Shown: piece by piece, positions 9,058-18,101 of the stretch
Layout: each line of letters opens with the position of its first letter
Numbering within the stretch: the stretch's first letter is position 1
NCBI GenBank assembly: GCA_902794825.1
Contig: CADBIU010000012.1
Coordinates: 61,923-125,922, forward strand
Direction of reading: 5' to 3'
Origin: an uncultured Lachnospiraceae bacterium
GTDB taxonomy: Bacteria > Bacillota > Clostridia > Lachnospirales > Lachnospiraceae
Length of the DNA: 64,000 bases
Notes under the pieces: generated by a model
What the model saw: the letters and a program-made list of their open reading frames with translations, nothing else
The model's database searches: none
What the model was told of the DNA's origin: nothing
Translations under genes and position numbers: made by a program

Positions 9058-9916
9058 AATTTTGAACCTCCTCTATGATATTCTTTGGGGTCGACGCCCC
9101 TGCGGTGATTCCTATGATCTGTTCATTTCCGGCAGGAGAAAGATTAAGGTCACGCCACGTTTGTATGAAATACGTGTTTGCACACTCCCGTTTGCAAATC
9201 TCATAGAGCTTCGCCGAGTTCGAACTGCTCCTGCCGCCGATGACGATCATGATGTCCGCCTTCGATGCAATAGCCTTCGCTTCCGTCTGACGCTCATGTG
9301 TAGCATTGCAGATGGTATTCATACATCGTACATTGTATCCTTTTTCAGTTAAAATAGCAATGATTTCTTCAAATTTGTTTGCGTTGAAGGTGGTCTGCGA
9401 AACGACGCAGATATTTCTCTGATCACTTGCTGATGTCTGTCCGGGAGTCTTCTGTTCAATGAATTCTCTGGCCTGCTCAGTGTTTTCGATCACGGTGACC
9501 GGGACGCTGGACCACCCCATTATCCCGCGCACTTCGGGATGAACGGGATTCCCTATGATCACGATCTCATACCCTTCAGCGCTGTTTTCTTCGACGATCC
9601 TGTGGATCCGCTTTACGAAAGGGCATGTGGCGTCAACACATTTAGCTCCCGTCGCGCGGAGTTTCTCGTCCTCTTCCCGTGAGATCCCGTGGGAGCGCGT
9701 GATGATGGTCCCGCCGTGAATATCAGCGAGTTCTTCATCCGACGCGATCACATGAACGCCCTTTTTCTCAAGATCGGCCACAACCTCCTCGTTGTGAATG
9801 ATAGGTCCGTAAGTATAAATAGGGCCGCCCTTTTTTACTTCTTCATATACAGTTTCCACTGCGCGCTGAACTCCGAAACAGAATCCGGCGCTCTTTGCAG
9901 TAATGATCTCTGCCAT
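9038..9916 (-). CDS. ispH: 4-hydroxy-3-methylbut-2-enyl diphosphate reductase
   Basis: IspH is the iron-sulfur enzyme of the last step of the methylerythritol-phosphate isoprenoid pathway, making IPP and DMAPP. The three cluster cysteines are at about residues 13 (AGFCFGVQRAV), 98 (DATCPFVKRIH) and 203 (NTICNATHERQ), and the C-terminal GASTPKNIIEEV substrate loop is present. The frame extends upstream to 10024, overlapping cmk, but the family start MAEIITAKSAGFCFG and an AGGAAA site indicate 9916. That gives 292 residues. It overlaps rpsA at its 3' end and follows cmk by 55 bp. Confidence 0.96.
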   Translation of the reverse strand: MAEIITAKSAGFCFGVQRAVETVYEEVKKGGPIYTYGPIIHNEEVVADLEKKGVHVIASDEELADIHGGTIITRSHGISREEDEKLRATGAKCVDATCPFVKRIHRIVEENSAEGYEIVIIGNPVHPEVRGIMGWSSVPVTVIENTEQAREFIEQKTPGQTSASDQRNICVVSQTTFNANKFEEIIAILTEKGYNVRCMNTICNATHERQTEAKAIASKADIMIVIGGRSSSNSAKLYEICKRECANTYFIQTWRDLNLSPAGNEQIIGITAGASTPKNIIEEVQNYVRADF

Positions 9917-9971
9917 ATTGATTATTTCCTCATTATACTGATCAGTTATTGCGGCAGCTTCCTTTACAGGA

Positions 9972-10640
9972 TCAGCCGCCGATCTTCTCATCGATGATCG
10001 ACAGGATCTTATCCACCACTTCATCGATGGTCATATCGGATGTGTCCACCAGAACAGCGTCATCAGCCTGTTTGAGCGGCGCGATAGGGCGGGTCATATC
10101 CCGATGATCGCGCTCACGGATCTGTGCCTCGATCTCTTCGAGGTTTGCGGTCCCGATCTTCTCCATCAGTTCGAGAAATCTTCTCTTCGCCCTCACCGCG
10201 ACGCTTGCTGTCAGGAATATTTTGACCTGGGCGTTCGGCAGCACGACCGTGCCGATATCCCTTCCGTCCATCACTACGTTCTGTCTGCGGGCCAGTTCCT
10301 GCTGCAGTTCCATCAGCTTATTACGGACGTCGCCGTTCACGCTTGTCCTCGAAGCCATATCGCTTACTTCCGGGGTTCTGAGAAAATCGTTCACGTTTTC
10401 CCCGTCCAGCAGGACAACTTGTACGCCGTCCCTGTATTCGATCGTGATGTCCGCGCCCACGCAATTCCTGCTGATCGCAGCCGAATCATCAGGATCAACT
10501 CCAAGCCTGAAGAGATAAAGTGCCATTGCGCGGTACATTGCGCCAGTGTCTACATAAATATAATTCTTCTCTGCAGCCACTTTCTTGGCGATGGTGCTTT
10601 TGCCCGCTCCCGCAGGTCCGTCGATAGCGATATTGATCAT
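9972..10640 (-). CDS. cmk: (d)CMP kinase
   Basis: Cytidylate kinase phosphorylates CMP and dCMP with ATP. The P-loop is at the N-terminus (DGPAGAGKST, residues 7-16), and YVDTGAMYRA and VMDGRDIGTVVLP are the nucleotide-monophosphate-binding signatures; the lid region has RERDHRDMTRPIAPLK. The length of 222 residues is standard. The gene leads the conserved clostridial order cmk-ispH-rpsA and follows the flavoprotein gene by 36 bp. Confidence 0.97.
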   Translation of the reverse strand: MINIAIDGPAGAGKSTIAKKVAAEKNYIYVDTGAMYRAMALYLFRLGVDPDDSAAISRNCVGADITIEYRDGVQVVLLDGENVNDFLRTPEVSDMASRTSVNGDVRNKLMELQQELARRQNVVMDGRDIGTVVLPNAQVKIFLTASVAVRAKRRFLELMEKIGTANLEEIEAQIRERDHRDMTRPIAPLKQADDAVLVDTSDMTIDEVVDKILSIIDEKIGG

Positions 10641-10676
10641 AATTTTCCCCCTGTAATCTGTCGTTTTATATCCGGA

Positions 10677-11972
10677 TCAGCTTAAGTCGTCTTCTGCAGC
10701 GCATTCACCGGCCAGATGACCGGTAGACCATGCGATCTGCAGGTTAAACCCACCTGTATGGGCGTCTACATCCAGCACTTCTCCGGCTGCGTAGAGTCCC
10801 TTTACTGATCTGCATTCCAAAGTGGACGGGTTAAAAGCCTTGACGTCAAGTCCTCCCCTGGTTACGATCGCCTCGGCAAAGCCGCGGGTCCCTGTCGCTT
10901 GGATCGGAACACTGTGGATCAGTTCCTCAAGCCGCCCTATCTCCTTCTCATTCATCGAGGAGGCCGTCCTCTCCCCGATCCCGCTCATCGCGGCTATTTC
11001 TTCTGCCAGGCGCTGGGGAAACAGTGTTCTGATCACCGTCGCCATCTTCTTTCCAGGCGCCGCCTCAATTTCTCTTTTTATCCTGGCAGAGAGCTGCTCT
11101 TTCGTCAGCGCCGGCTTTAAATTGAGCTGAAGCGAATAGCCTTCCGGATGGCTTCTAAAATCCATATAGCAGGATGCCGTGAGGACCAAAGGACCGCTGA
11201 TTCCGAAATGAGTGAACAGCATCTCTCCAAATCCCTTATAAAGCGGCTTTTTATTCTTGCGCTTTTCACTTTCCTGCGGTCTAAGCAAAGTCAGTTCGAC
11301 GTTTTTTAATGCAAGACCCTGAAGGCGCGCGCACCACTCTTCCCGCGTTGTGACAGGCACCAGGGAGGGAACCGGCGTCTTGACGCCGATCCCAAGTTCC
11401 GCAGCCATTTTATATCCGTCTCCCTCGGATCCTGTGGAGGGATAGGACCGCCCGCCGGTAGCCAGTATCACAGCGTCCGCATCGATCTGTTCTCCGGAGC
11501 GCGTTTCAATTCCGACAACTCTTGATACACCGTCTTTTTCTGAAGTCAGAATGCGTTTTACAGGACAATGATAACGGATCTGTACATTGCGGCCTCTCAG
11601 GTGGCCCAGCAGTGCTTTCGTTACATCAGAGGCGTGATCCGAGACCGGAAAGACCCTGTCTCCCCTCTCCGTTTTGACCGGACATCCGTTATCTTCAATA
11701 AATCCCATCATCTGCTGCGAGTCAAAACCGTATACCGCGCTGTACAGAAATTTCGGATTTGAGACGATATGCGTCCAGAATTCCTGCATATCGCAGGCAT
11801 TCGTGAGATTGCATCTCCCTTTTCCCGTGATATAGATCTTCTTTCCGGCTTTCTCCGTCTTTTCCAAAATAGTGACCGCCGCGCCCTGATCCGCCGCTGC
11901 ACAGGCAGCCATAAGACCTGCCGCGCCGGCTCCGATGACAATAATATGTCTTCTGCCCTTCTCTCTCTGCAT
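10677..11972 (-). CDS. HI0933/YhiN-family FAD-dependent oxidoreductase
   Basis: A flavoprotein with an N-terminal dinucleotide-binding motif (IIVIGAGAAGLMAA) and the family signature GKKIYITGKGRCNLTN at about residues 45-60. ILATGGRSYPSTGSEGDGY and the C-terminal GLYAAGEVLDVDAHTGGFN and QIAWSTGHLAG are also diagnostic. Members are widespread and mostly uncharacterised; one relative (BaiN) acts in bile acid dehydroxylation, which cannot be assumed here. A TTG start at 11987 would add five residues; the ATG at 11972 is used because AAGGA lies four bases upstream of it. A strong promoter lies at 12074-12102. Confidence 0.9.
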   Translation of the reverse strand: MQREKGRRHIIVIGAGAAGLMAACAAADQGAAVTILEKTEKAGKKIYITGKGRCNLTNACDMQEFWTHIVSNPKFLYSAVYGFDSQQMMGFIEDNGCPVKTERGDRVFPVSDHASDVTKALLGHLRGRNVQIRYHCPVKRILTSEKDGVSRVVGIETRSGEQIDADAVILATGGRSYPSTGSEGDGYKMAAELGIGVKTPVPSLVPVTTREEWCARLQGLALKNVELTLLRPQESEKRKNKKPLYKGFGEMLFTHFGISGPLVLTASCYMDFRSHPEGYSLQLNLKPALTKEQLSARIKREIEAAPGKKMATVIRTLFPQRLAEEIAAMSGIGERTASSMNEKEIGRLEELIHSVPIQATGTRGFAEAIVTRGGLDVKAFNPSTLECRSVKGLYAAGEVLDVDAHTGGFNLQIAWSTGHLAGECAAEDDLS

Positions 11973-12073
11973 TCCTTCCTTATCCAACCTTCAGTGTGTC
12001 CTTCTGATTCTCCACTGCACTGCAAATATGCGGATCCCTTACCGGTACCGCATTTTCTGAGCGCTATGTTCAC

Positions 12074-12102
12074 AGTATAAACCGCCGCAAAACGAACTGC
12101 AA
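12074..12102 (-). promoter_or_regulatory. promoter of the FAD oxidoreductase (and cmk-ispH-rpsA)
   Basis: TTGCAG and TATACT are separated by 17 bases on the minus strand, about 100 bases upstream of the flavoprotein start. No terminator separates this gene from cmk, so the promoter may serve the whole run to rpsA. Confidence 0.65.
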
Positions 12103-12188
12103 CGGAAAAGAAATCTGTTTACATCAGCGCTTTGCGTAATTACAATCATTAATAGAGCTGCGAGCCGGTCACAGATAATAAATACAAA

Positions 12189-12212
12189 GAAGGTGCGCAT
12201 CCGCGCACCTTC
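12189..12212 (-). terminator. terminator of gap-pgk-tpiA
   Basis: GAAGGTGCGC and GCGCACCTTC form a perfect 10-bp stem with an ATCC loop. On the minus strand CTTTGTATTTATT follows; the plus strand side also has TCTCTTTTTATC. It is about 55 bases beyond the tpiA stop. Confidence 0.7.
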
Positions 12213-12267
12213 TCTTTTTATCTCTTTTATTACAGATCCCAAATCACGGATCTGTCGGAAGAACCGA

Positions 12268-13017
12268 TTACTTGTAGTTGACGATCTTTCCGAAGTCTTC
12301 CTTCAGGGAAGCGCCGCCGATCAGGCCGCCGTCGATGTCGGGCTGTGCGAACAGCTCGGGAGCGGACTTGCCGTTTACAGAGCCGCCGTACTGGATGCGG
12401 ATCTTCTCAGCTGTGTCAGCGTCATAGATCTCAGCGATGAGTTCGCGGATCGCATGGCAAACTTCCTGAGCCTGCTCAGTTGTAGCAACCTTGCCTGTTC
12501 CGATAGCCCAAATAGGCTCATACGCGATGACCATGGAAGCAGCCTGCTCAGCAGTAACACCGATCAGATCGCTCTTGAGCTGAAGACGAACCCAGTCAAT
12601 GGTAACGCCGGCTTCTCTCTGTGCCAGAGACTCGCCGCAGCAAAGGATAGGAGTAAGGCCATACTCGAACGCCTTCAGAACCTTTCTGTTCAGGAAAGCG
12701 TCATCCTCTTTGTAGTAATCTCTTCTCTCGGAGTGGCCGATGATAACATACTTAACGCCTGCATCCTTGAGCATAGCGCCGGAGATCTCGCCTGTGAAAG
12801 CGCCGCTGTCCTTGTCAGAGATGTTCTCTGCGCCGACTGCCACGTTAGTTCCCTTAACTGCCTCAACAACGGGAACAATGTCGATAGCGGGAACGCAGTA
12901 AACAACGTCCACGTCATCGCTCTTTACAAGGGGAGCAAGCAGCTCAACGAGTGCCTTTGCCTCTGTAGGGGTCTTGTTCATTTTCCAGTTGCCGGCTACG
13001 ATTTTTCTTCTTGCCAT
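12268..13017 (-). CDS. tpiA: triose-phosphate isomerase
   Basis: TpiA interconverts dihydroxyacetone phosphate and glyceraldehyde 3-phosphate in the cytosol. The active-site lysine is in AGNWKMN, the histidine in IIGHSERR and the catalytic glutamate in [12 protein letters not shown], all in standard places. The frame extends upstream to 13059, but AAAGGAG lies seven bases before the ATG at 13017 and the family starts with [14 protein letters not shown], giving 249 residues. It is the last gene of gap-pgk-tpiA, 74 bp after pgk. Confidence 0.98.
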   Translation of the reverse strand: MARRKIVAGNWKMNKTPTEAKALVELLAPLVKSDDVDVVYCVPAIDIVPVVEAVKGTNVAVGAENISDKDSGAFTGEISGAMLKDAGVKYVIIGHSERRDYYKEDDAFLNRKVLKAFEYGLTPILCCGESLAQREAGVTIDWVRLQLKSDLIGVTAEQAASMVIAYEPIWAIGTGKVATTEQAQEVCHAIRELIAEIYDADTAEKIRIQYGGSVNGKSAPELFAQPDIDGGLIGGASLKEDFGKIVNYK

Positions 13018-13091
13018 TGTTGTACTCCTTTGATTATTGCTTATGCAGGGGCAAAACACAGTTCTGCCCCTGTTTTCGGATCGAATGGAAA

Positions 13092-14300
13092 TTATTTGTC
13101 GTCAGCTGCTGCTACACCGGGAAGTACCTTGCCCTCAAGGAACTCAAGGGAAGCTCCGCCGCCGGTGGAGATGTGGCTCATCTTGTCATGGAAGCCCATC
13201 TGGTTAGCTGCTGCCGCGCTGTCGCCGCCGCCGATGATGGTGGTCGCATCTGCGTCAGCCAGAGCCTGTGCTACGCACTTTGTGCCGTTAGCAAGGATCG
13301 GGTTCTCGAATACGCCCATAGGTCCGTTCCAGACAACAGTCTTGGCATTCTTGATGGCATCGCTGTAAAGAGCGATGGTCTTGGGTCCGATATCCATGCC
13401 CATCTTGTCAGCAGGGATCTTGTCGGAATCAACGGTCTCTACCTCGATCTCAGCGTCGATCGGATCCGGGAAGGAAGCGGTAACGACCGTGTCGATGGGA
13501 AGAAGAAGCTGCTTGCCGAGATCTTCAGCCTTCTTGATCATCTCTGCGCAATAGTCGATCTTGGTCTCGTCAACGAGAGACTTGCCGATCTCATAGCCTT
13601 TAGCCTTAAGGAAGGTGTAAGCCATACCGCCGCCGATGATGAGGGTGTCGCACTTCTCAAGGAGGTTGTTGATGACGTTGAGCTTGTCAGCAACCTTAGC
13701 GCCGCCGAGGATCGCTACGAAAGGACGTACCGGATCTTCAACTGCCTTGCCGAGGAAGTCGATCTCTTTCTGCATCAGATAGCCGACTACGCAGGGGCTA
13801 AGATACTCAGTAACGCCGACGTTGGAGCAGTGTGCTCTGTGAGCGGTACCGAAAGCATCGTTTACGAATACTTCTGCCAGAGAAGCAAGTTCCTTGGAGA
13901 AAGCCTCTCCGTTCTTGGTCTCTTCTTTTCTGTAACGGGTGTTCTCAAGAAGAACAACATCGCCGTCTTTCATAGCTGCTACAGCTGCCTTGGCGTTGGG
14001 GCCAACGACCTCAGGATCTGCCGCGAAAACTACGGGCTGGCCGAGGCACTCGGACAGACGGGCTGCAACGGGAGCCAGAGACATCTCGGGCTTGGGCTCT
14101 CCCTTCGGCTTGCCGAGGTGGGAGCAAAGGATGACCTTGCCGCCGTCAGCGATCAGTTTCTTGATGGTGGGCAGAGCCGCTACGATACGGTTGTCATCGG
14201 TGATGACGCCGGCCTTGAGCGGAACGTTGAAGTCGCATCTGCACAGAACATATTTGCCCTTTACGTTGATATCATCAACGGATTTCTTATTCAGTCCCAT
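13092..14300 (-). CDS. pgk: phosphoglycerate kinase
   Basis: Pgk makes ATP from 1,3-bisphosphoglycerate. It has 402 residues, with RCDFNVPLK near residue 21, SHLGKPKGE near residue 60, and the nucleotide-binding [13 protein letters not shown] and [16 protein letters not shown] at the C-terminus. AAAGGAGG precedes the ATG. It lies between gap and tpiA; a stable hairpin sits in the gap-pgk spacer. Strong codon bias gives a long spurious open frame on the opposite strand. Confidence 0.98.
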   Translation of the reverse strand: MGLNKKSVDDINVKGKYVLCRCDFNVPLKAGVITDDNRIVAALPTIKKLIADGGKVILCSHLGKPKGEPKPEMSLAPVAARLSECLGQPVVFAADPEVVGPNAKAAVAAMKDGDVVLLENTRYRKEETKNGEAFSKELASLAEVFVNDAFGTAHRAHCSNVGVTEYLSPCVVGYLMQKEIDFLGKAVEDPVRPFVAILGGAKVADKLNVINNLLEKCDTLIIGGGMAYTFLKAKGYEIGKSLVDETKIDYCAEMIKKAEDLGKQLLLPIDTVVTASFPDPIDAEIEVETVDSDKIPADKMGMDIGPKTIALYSDAIKNAKTVVWNGPMGVFENPILANGTKCVAQALADADATTIIGGGDSAAAANQMGFHDKMSHISTGGGASLEFLEGKVLPGVAAADDK

Positions 14301-14326
14301 AATATAATTCCTCCTTTAATAGAACA

Positions 14327-14355
14327 GGGGTCCGGTCCAATTTAGACCGGACCCC
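14327..14355 (-). other. stable hairpin between gap and pgk
   Basis: GGGGTCCGGTC and GACCGGACCCC form a perfect 11-bp stem with a seven-base loop. On the minus strand it is followed by TGTTCTATTAAAGG, not by a U-run, so it is more likely an mRNA processing or stability element (or a leaky terminator) separating gap from pgk-tpiA levels. Confidence 0.6.
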
Positions 14356-14397
14356 TTAGGCTTTTCAGGTCAATAATTTACCTGTCGATAAGACAGA

Positions 14398-15417
14398 TCA
14401 AGCGCCGAGAAGCTTGCCGAAGTGCTTGATGGTGCGAACCATCTGGCTGGTGTAGGAATTCTCGTTGTCATACCAGGAAACAACCTGAACCTCGGTTGTG
14501 CCGTTGTCAAGAGGCAGAACCATAGTCTGAGTTGCATCGAACAGGGAACCGAAGCGCATTCCAACGATATCGCTGGAAACGATCTCATCAACGTTGTAGC
14601 CGAAGGACTCGTTGGAAGCTGCCTTCATAGCTGCATTGATCTCATCCTTTGTTACAGCGCCTTCAACAACAGCTGTAAGGATTGTGGTGGAGCCTGTAGG
14701 TGTAGGAACACGCTGAGCTGCGCCGATGAGCTTGCCGTTCAGTTCAGGGATAACAAGGCCGATAGCCTTAGCTGCGCCTGTGCTGTTGGGAACGATGTTG
14801 ATAGCTGCTGCACGGGATCTTCTCTTGTCACCCTTTCTCTGAGGTCCGTCGAGAGTCATCTGATCGCCTGTGTAAGCGTGGATCGTGCACATGATACCAG
14901 CCTTGATGGGAGCCAGATCATTGAGAGCCTTAGCCATAGGAGCCAGGCAGTTGGTTGTGCAGGATGCAGCGGAGATGATCTTATCTTCGCTTGTAAGGTT
15001 CTGGTGGTTTACGTTGTAGACGATTGTAGGAAGGTCATTTCCTGCAGGAGCAGAAATGATGACATGCTTAGCGCCTGCATCGATATGAGCCTGAGCCTTA
15101 GCCTTGGAGGTATAGAAGCCTGTGCACTCCAGAACTACGTCAACACCGATCTCGCCCCAAGGAAGCTCTGCTGCGTTAGCCTTAGCATAGATCTTGATGT
15201 CCTTGCCATCAACAGTGATGAAATCCTCGCCTGCGGAGACTGTGTCAGCCTTCTCATATCTGCCCTGTGTGCTGTCATACTTGAGCAGGTGTGCGAGCAT
15301 AGCGGGAGAAGTAAGGTCGTTGATCGCTACGATCTCAAATCCCTCTGCGCCAAACATCTGACGGAATGCCAGACGGCCAATACGTCCGAAACCATTAATT
15401 GCTACTTTTACTGCCAT
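14398..15417 (-). CDS. gap: NAD-dependent glyceraldehyde-3-phosphate dehydrogenase
   Basis: The phosphorylating glycolytic enzyme, 339 residues. The Rossmann motif INGFGRIGR is at residues 7-15, the catalytic cysteine in [12 protein letters not shown], and the anion-site segments TVDGPQ-like TLDGPQRKG and [12 protein letters not shown] follow. An aspartate in AINDLT near residue 34 fits NAD use. It heads the gap-pgk-tpiA operon, with a promoter at 15563-15592 and a long leader of about 140 bases. Confidence 0.98.
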   Translation of the reverse strand: MAVKVAINGFGRIGRLAFRQMFGAEGFEIVAINDLTSPAMLAHLLKYDSTQGRYEKADTVSAGEDFITVDGKDIKIYAKANAAELPWGEIGVDVVLECTGFYTSKAKAQAHIDAGAKHVIISAPAGNDLPTIVYNVNHQNLTSEDKIISAASCTTNCLAPMAKALNDLAPIKAGIMCTIHAYTGDQMTLDGPQRKGDKRRSRAAAINIVPNSTGAAKAIGLVIPELNGKLIGAAQRVPTPTGSTTILTAVVEGAVTKDEINAAMKAASNESFGYNVDEIVSSDIVGMRFGSLFDATQTMVLPLDNGTTEVQVVSWYDNENSYTSQMVRTIKHFGKLLGA

Positions 15418-15562
15418 GTTTCTTTCCTCCTAAAAATTTAGAGATGATAATGTAACAAACGCCGGTGCTCTTCATAAACATTTCCTCTGCGAACTATTCC
15501 GCCTGCGCGCGTCACTTCCCGCCGATTCGCGCCCGAGAACACCATACTTTGTCGACTAACTC

Positions 15563-15592
15563 ATTTTAACGCATATAGAGTATGATTTTCAA
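15563..15592 (-). promoter_or_regulatory. gap operon promoter
   Basis: TTGAAA and TAAAAT are 18 bases apart on the minus strand (17 if TTAAAA is taken as the -10), about 150 bases upstream of the gap start codon. Confidence 0.55.
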
Positions 15593-15712
15593 GTATTTCA
15601 TGGAATTTTACACAAATAGCGCCACAAATACCGGCCGGTTTTAGTAACAATTGATTGATACTTTGATAAATTATTGCTAAAATTTTCTGAAAGTGCTGAC
15701 GGAGGCGGTTTT

Positions 15713-16540
15713 ATGTGCATTATAGCGGATTATCATCTTCATACCGATCATTCAGGGGACAGTAAGGCTCCGATGGAGACCCAGATCCTTACCGGGATAG
15801 AAAAGGGACTTAAGATCATGTGCTTCACAGATCACTATGATCCCGACTTTCCGTACGAAAATATCCCGGATGTTTCACCCGGCACGTTCGAACTCAGTTA
15901 CGCGCCCTACCGGGAAGAATACCTGGAAATGAGAGACAGATATAAGGACCGGATCGAGCTCAGGTTCGGGATCGAGCTCGGTCTTCAGCCCCATCTCGGA
16001 GATTTTCTCAAGTCTTATTTCGACTCCCACACCGATTATGACTTTGTCATAGGATCCAACCATCTCTGCGGCGGGACGGATCCCTACTACCCTGATTTTC
16101 TTAAGACGCGCACTCAGGAGGAAGCTCTGGCGCTGTATCTTGAGGATACCTTATTAAACATCAGGGCCTTTCCGGGCATTGACTCATGCGGTCACCTTGA
16201 TTATGTGGCCAGATATCTTCCGGAAAGGGAAAGATTTTATACTTATAGCGCCTTTGCGGAACTGATCGACCCCATTCTCAGCGAGATCATAAACCGCGGT
16301 ATTGCCTTGGAAGTCAATACTGCTCCTCTCACAAAGGGTATGCGGTATTTTAACCCCCTTCCCGACATACTTTCCAGGTACAGGGAAATGGGCGGCGAAC
16401 TGATCACAATAGGCTCGGATGCCCATGTTCCGGAAAGAATAGCAGGCTGCTTTGAAGAAACCGCTGAGATCCTCAGATCTCTGGGATTTAGCCACTACGC
16501 CGTTTACAGGGAAAGAAAGCCCCTGATGCTCCCTTTATGA
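15713..16540 (+). CDS. PHP-domain phosphatase, HisJ-like (putative histidinol-phosphatase)
   Basis: A polymerase-and-histidinol-phosphatase (PHP) domain metal hydrolase of 275 residues. DYHLHTDHSGDS near the start, CFTDHYD, GIELGLQPH, IGSNHL, GHLDYVARY and the C-terminal IGSDAHVPE hold the metal ligands. The best match is the HisK/HisJ histidinol-phosphatase group, which makes histidinol, but no other his gene is nearby, so the substrate is not certain. A TTG at 15674 opens the frame earlier; GGAGG seven bases before the ATG at 15713 fixes the start. It is convergent with the MocA-like gene. Confidence 0.85.
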   Translation: MCIIADYHLHTDHSGDSKAPMETQILTGIEKGLKIMCFTDHYDPDFPYENIPDVSPGTFELSYAPYREEYLEMRDRYKDRIELRFGIELGLQPHLGDFLKSYFDSHTDYDFVIGSNHLCGGTDPYYPDFLKTRTQEEALALYLEDTLLNIRAFPGIDSCGHLDYVARYLPERERFYTYSAFAELIDPILSEIINRGIALEVNTAPLTKGMRYFNPLPDILSRYREMGGELITIGSDAHVPERIAGCFEETAEILRSLGFSHYAVYRERKPLMLPL

Positions 16541-16590
16541 TGCATCAGAGGCTCTTGAGCCGGCGCCGGCTTTGATGATAGGCGCTTATA

Positions 16591-17787
16591 TCATTCAGTT
16601 TTCTCTTCGATCGCAGTATCTTCTGTAACTTCTTCAAATTCAGCTTCGGGAATATCCTGACCTTCAGATGTCTCATTGACGTCAGAAGGGACAGTTTCTT
16701 CAGCGCTGACTGCGGCCGTTTCTCCTGCGGAAGCCGACATATCCTGTACAGTCGGATGTGCTGCGGCGCTTCCCTCGATCATATTGGGGATCTGCGAGAT
16801 CTGGATATCCTCATAAGAGATCCCCAGCTGTCTGCGGATGAAATCCATCATCTGCATCATGGAGAGAGTCTGGGCGTGAGGAATTTCCGGACACTCTTTC
16901 CATCCCGATTTCATCGCGGCGGTAAACGCCGTCATCTCAAACTCAAACTCGCTCTTTATTTTGCCCCTCTTATATGACGCCGTTTTATTCTTTCTCGAAT
17001 CGTATACTGTCGCAGAGGCGAAGTTCCTTAAATCTTCGACAACAATATACCCCTTTGTTCCCTGTATAACAGCTCTGCTCTCTCCGTTGCCGCTGGTAGT
17101 GCAGGAAAGAACAGCCATTCTGTCATCTTTATACTGCAGAACCACGCTAAGCTGTCGGTCGACCCTCATAGGTGTAAAAGCGCAGCTCGACTGAATCCTC
17201 TTGATCTGATTGCCGAAGATCATCGTGGAAAAGGCGAGGAGAAAATACCCAAGGTCCCCCAGGGCGCCTCCCCCCAGAGATGGTCTCTGGAGTCTGGGAA
17301 GATTTTCAATATCAGACGCAAGATTGGCAGTGAGCATCACGGGCGTTCCGATCGCACCGCTGGAAATAGCGCTGACGATCTGCTTGAAAAAAGGAAGAAA
17401 TCTGATGTGCATCGCTTCGACCACAAGCACGTCGAGAGAAGATGACAGAGCGAACAGACTCTCCGCTTCGGCGGAAGTCAGCGCTATAGGCGTCTCGCAC
17501 AACACAGGCTTTCCCGCCTCAATGCACGCTCTCACCTGCCCGGCATGTTCGGACGCAGGCGTAGCGATATAAACAAGATCCACCTTTTTGTCCGCAAGCA
17601 TACTCTCCATCGAGTCATATGCCTTCTTAAACCCGTTTTCTCTGCCGAACTGAAGCGCCCTCTCGATATCTCTGGATACTATAGCGTAAGGTCTGACAGT
17701 CCCTGAAGAATTCAGTACCGCTGTCATTTTGGAAGCCATATAGCCGGTGCCGACCACTGCCGCGTTAAGTCTGCCGAGTCCAAACAT
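16591..17787 (-). CDS. Gfo/Idh/MocA-family protein lacking the usual lysine
   Basis: The N-terminal half is a Rossmann domain (AVVGTGYMASKM near residue 9, LVYIATPASEH near residue 71), followed by the family's C-terminal fold (GALGDLGYF at about residue 175). In active dehydrogenases the EKP motif carries a catalytic lysine; here the corresponding segment reads LCETPIA, so threonine replaces lysine. The protein also has an acidic, probably disordered tail of about 65 residues (VSAEETVPSDVNETSEGQD) beyond the fold. It may bind NAD(P) without dehydrogenating the usual substrate. Substrate and pathway are unknown. Confidence 0.85.
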   Translation of the reverse strand: MFGLGRLNAAVVGTGYMASKMTAVLNSSGTVRPYAIVSRDIERALQFGRENGFKKAYDSMESMLADKKVDLVYIATPASEHAGQVRACIEAGKPVLCETPIALTSAEAESLFALSSSLDVLVVEAMHIRFLPFFKQIVSAISSGAIGTPVMLTANLASDIENLPRLQRPSLGGGALGDLGYFLLAFSTMIFGNQIKRIQSSCAFTPMRVDRQLSVVLQYKDDRMAVLSCTTSGNGESRAVIQGTKGYIVVEDLRNFASATVYDSRKNKTASYKRGKIKSEFEFEMTAFTAAMKSGWKECPEIPHAQTLSMMQMMDFIRRQLGISYEDIQISQIPNMIEGSAAAHPTVQDMSASAGETAAVSAEETVPSDVNETSEGQDIPEAEFEEVTEDTAIEEKTE

Positions 17788-17916
17788 AGTGCCCTCGCTT
17801 TCGTAAATACCTCAGGATCCCAGATCACGGGACCCGGATGTTGCTCTTTCTGTCACCATTATACTACCGTTCACGGATTCCGCATCCGGCACTTTTAATT
17901 TAGCGCACAAAAAAAA

Positions 17917-17988
17917 TGCACCCGACAGGAATCGAACCTGCATTAAAGGCGTCGGAGGCCTTCGTTCTATCCGTTAGACTACGAGTGC
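17917..17988 (-). tRNA. tRNA-Arg (anticodon CCG)
   Basis: On the minus strand acceptor GCACTCG pairs with CGGGTGC, the anticodon stem AAGGC/GCCTT encloses loop CTCCGAC (anticodon CCG, codon CGG), and the T-arm contains GGTTCGATTCC. CCA is not encoded. The tRNA is followed directly by eight Ts. Confidence 0.95.
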
Positions 17989-17996
17989 ATATTTGT

Positions 17997-18060
17997 CTGA
18001 AGGCAGAATGGGTTCTGCCTTCAGCCTAATCAATATAACATAACGATATTAAATTGTCCA
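17997..18060 (-). promoter_or_regulatory. tRNA-Arg promoter with hairpin 5' leader
   Basis: TGGACA (18055-18060) and TATATT (18032-18037) are 17 bases apart, and TG precedes the -10 by one base (extended -10). Between the expected start of transcription and the tRNA lies a perfect 12-bp hairpin, CTGAAGGCAGAA with TTCTGCCTTCAG (17997-18024), without a U-run. The tRNA precursor would thus begin with a stable stem. The same hairpin could end the DUF5688 transcript. Confidence 0.6.
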
Positions 18061-18101
18061 GCATCCCCGCAGTCCGTTCGGACAACTTAAGGACTTACAT
18101 T

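Noticed and set aside
12039-12242. 67-codon frame upstream of the flavoprotein
   Set aside because: It covers a promoter and a terminator, has no ribosome site and an atypical composition.
12232-12255. Second tpiA terminator
   Set aside because: ACAGATCC/GGATCTGT can pair, but the sequence after it on the minus strand is A-rich; the stem at 12189-12212 fits better.
15600-15712. Promoter for the PHP gene
   Set aside because: Several TTGATA/TAAAAT-like hexamers occur but none with acceptable spacing.
16558-16571. Terminator between the PHP and MocA-like genes
   Set aside because: AGCCGGCGCCGGCT is a perfect palindrome but leaves no loop and has no T-run on either side.
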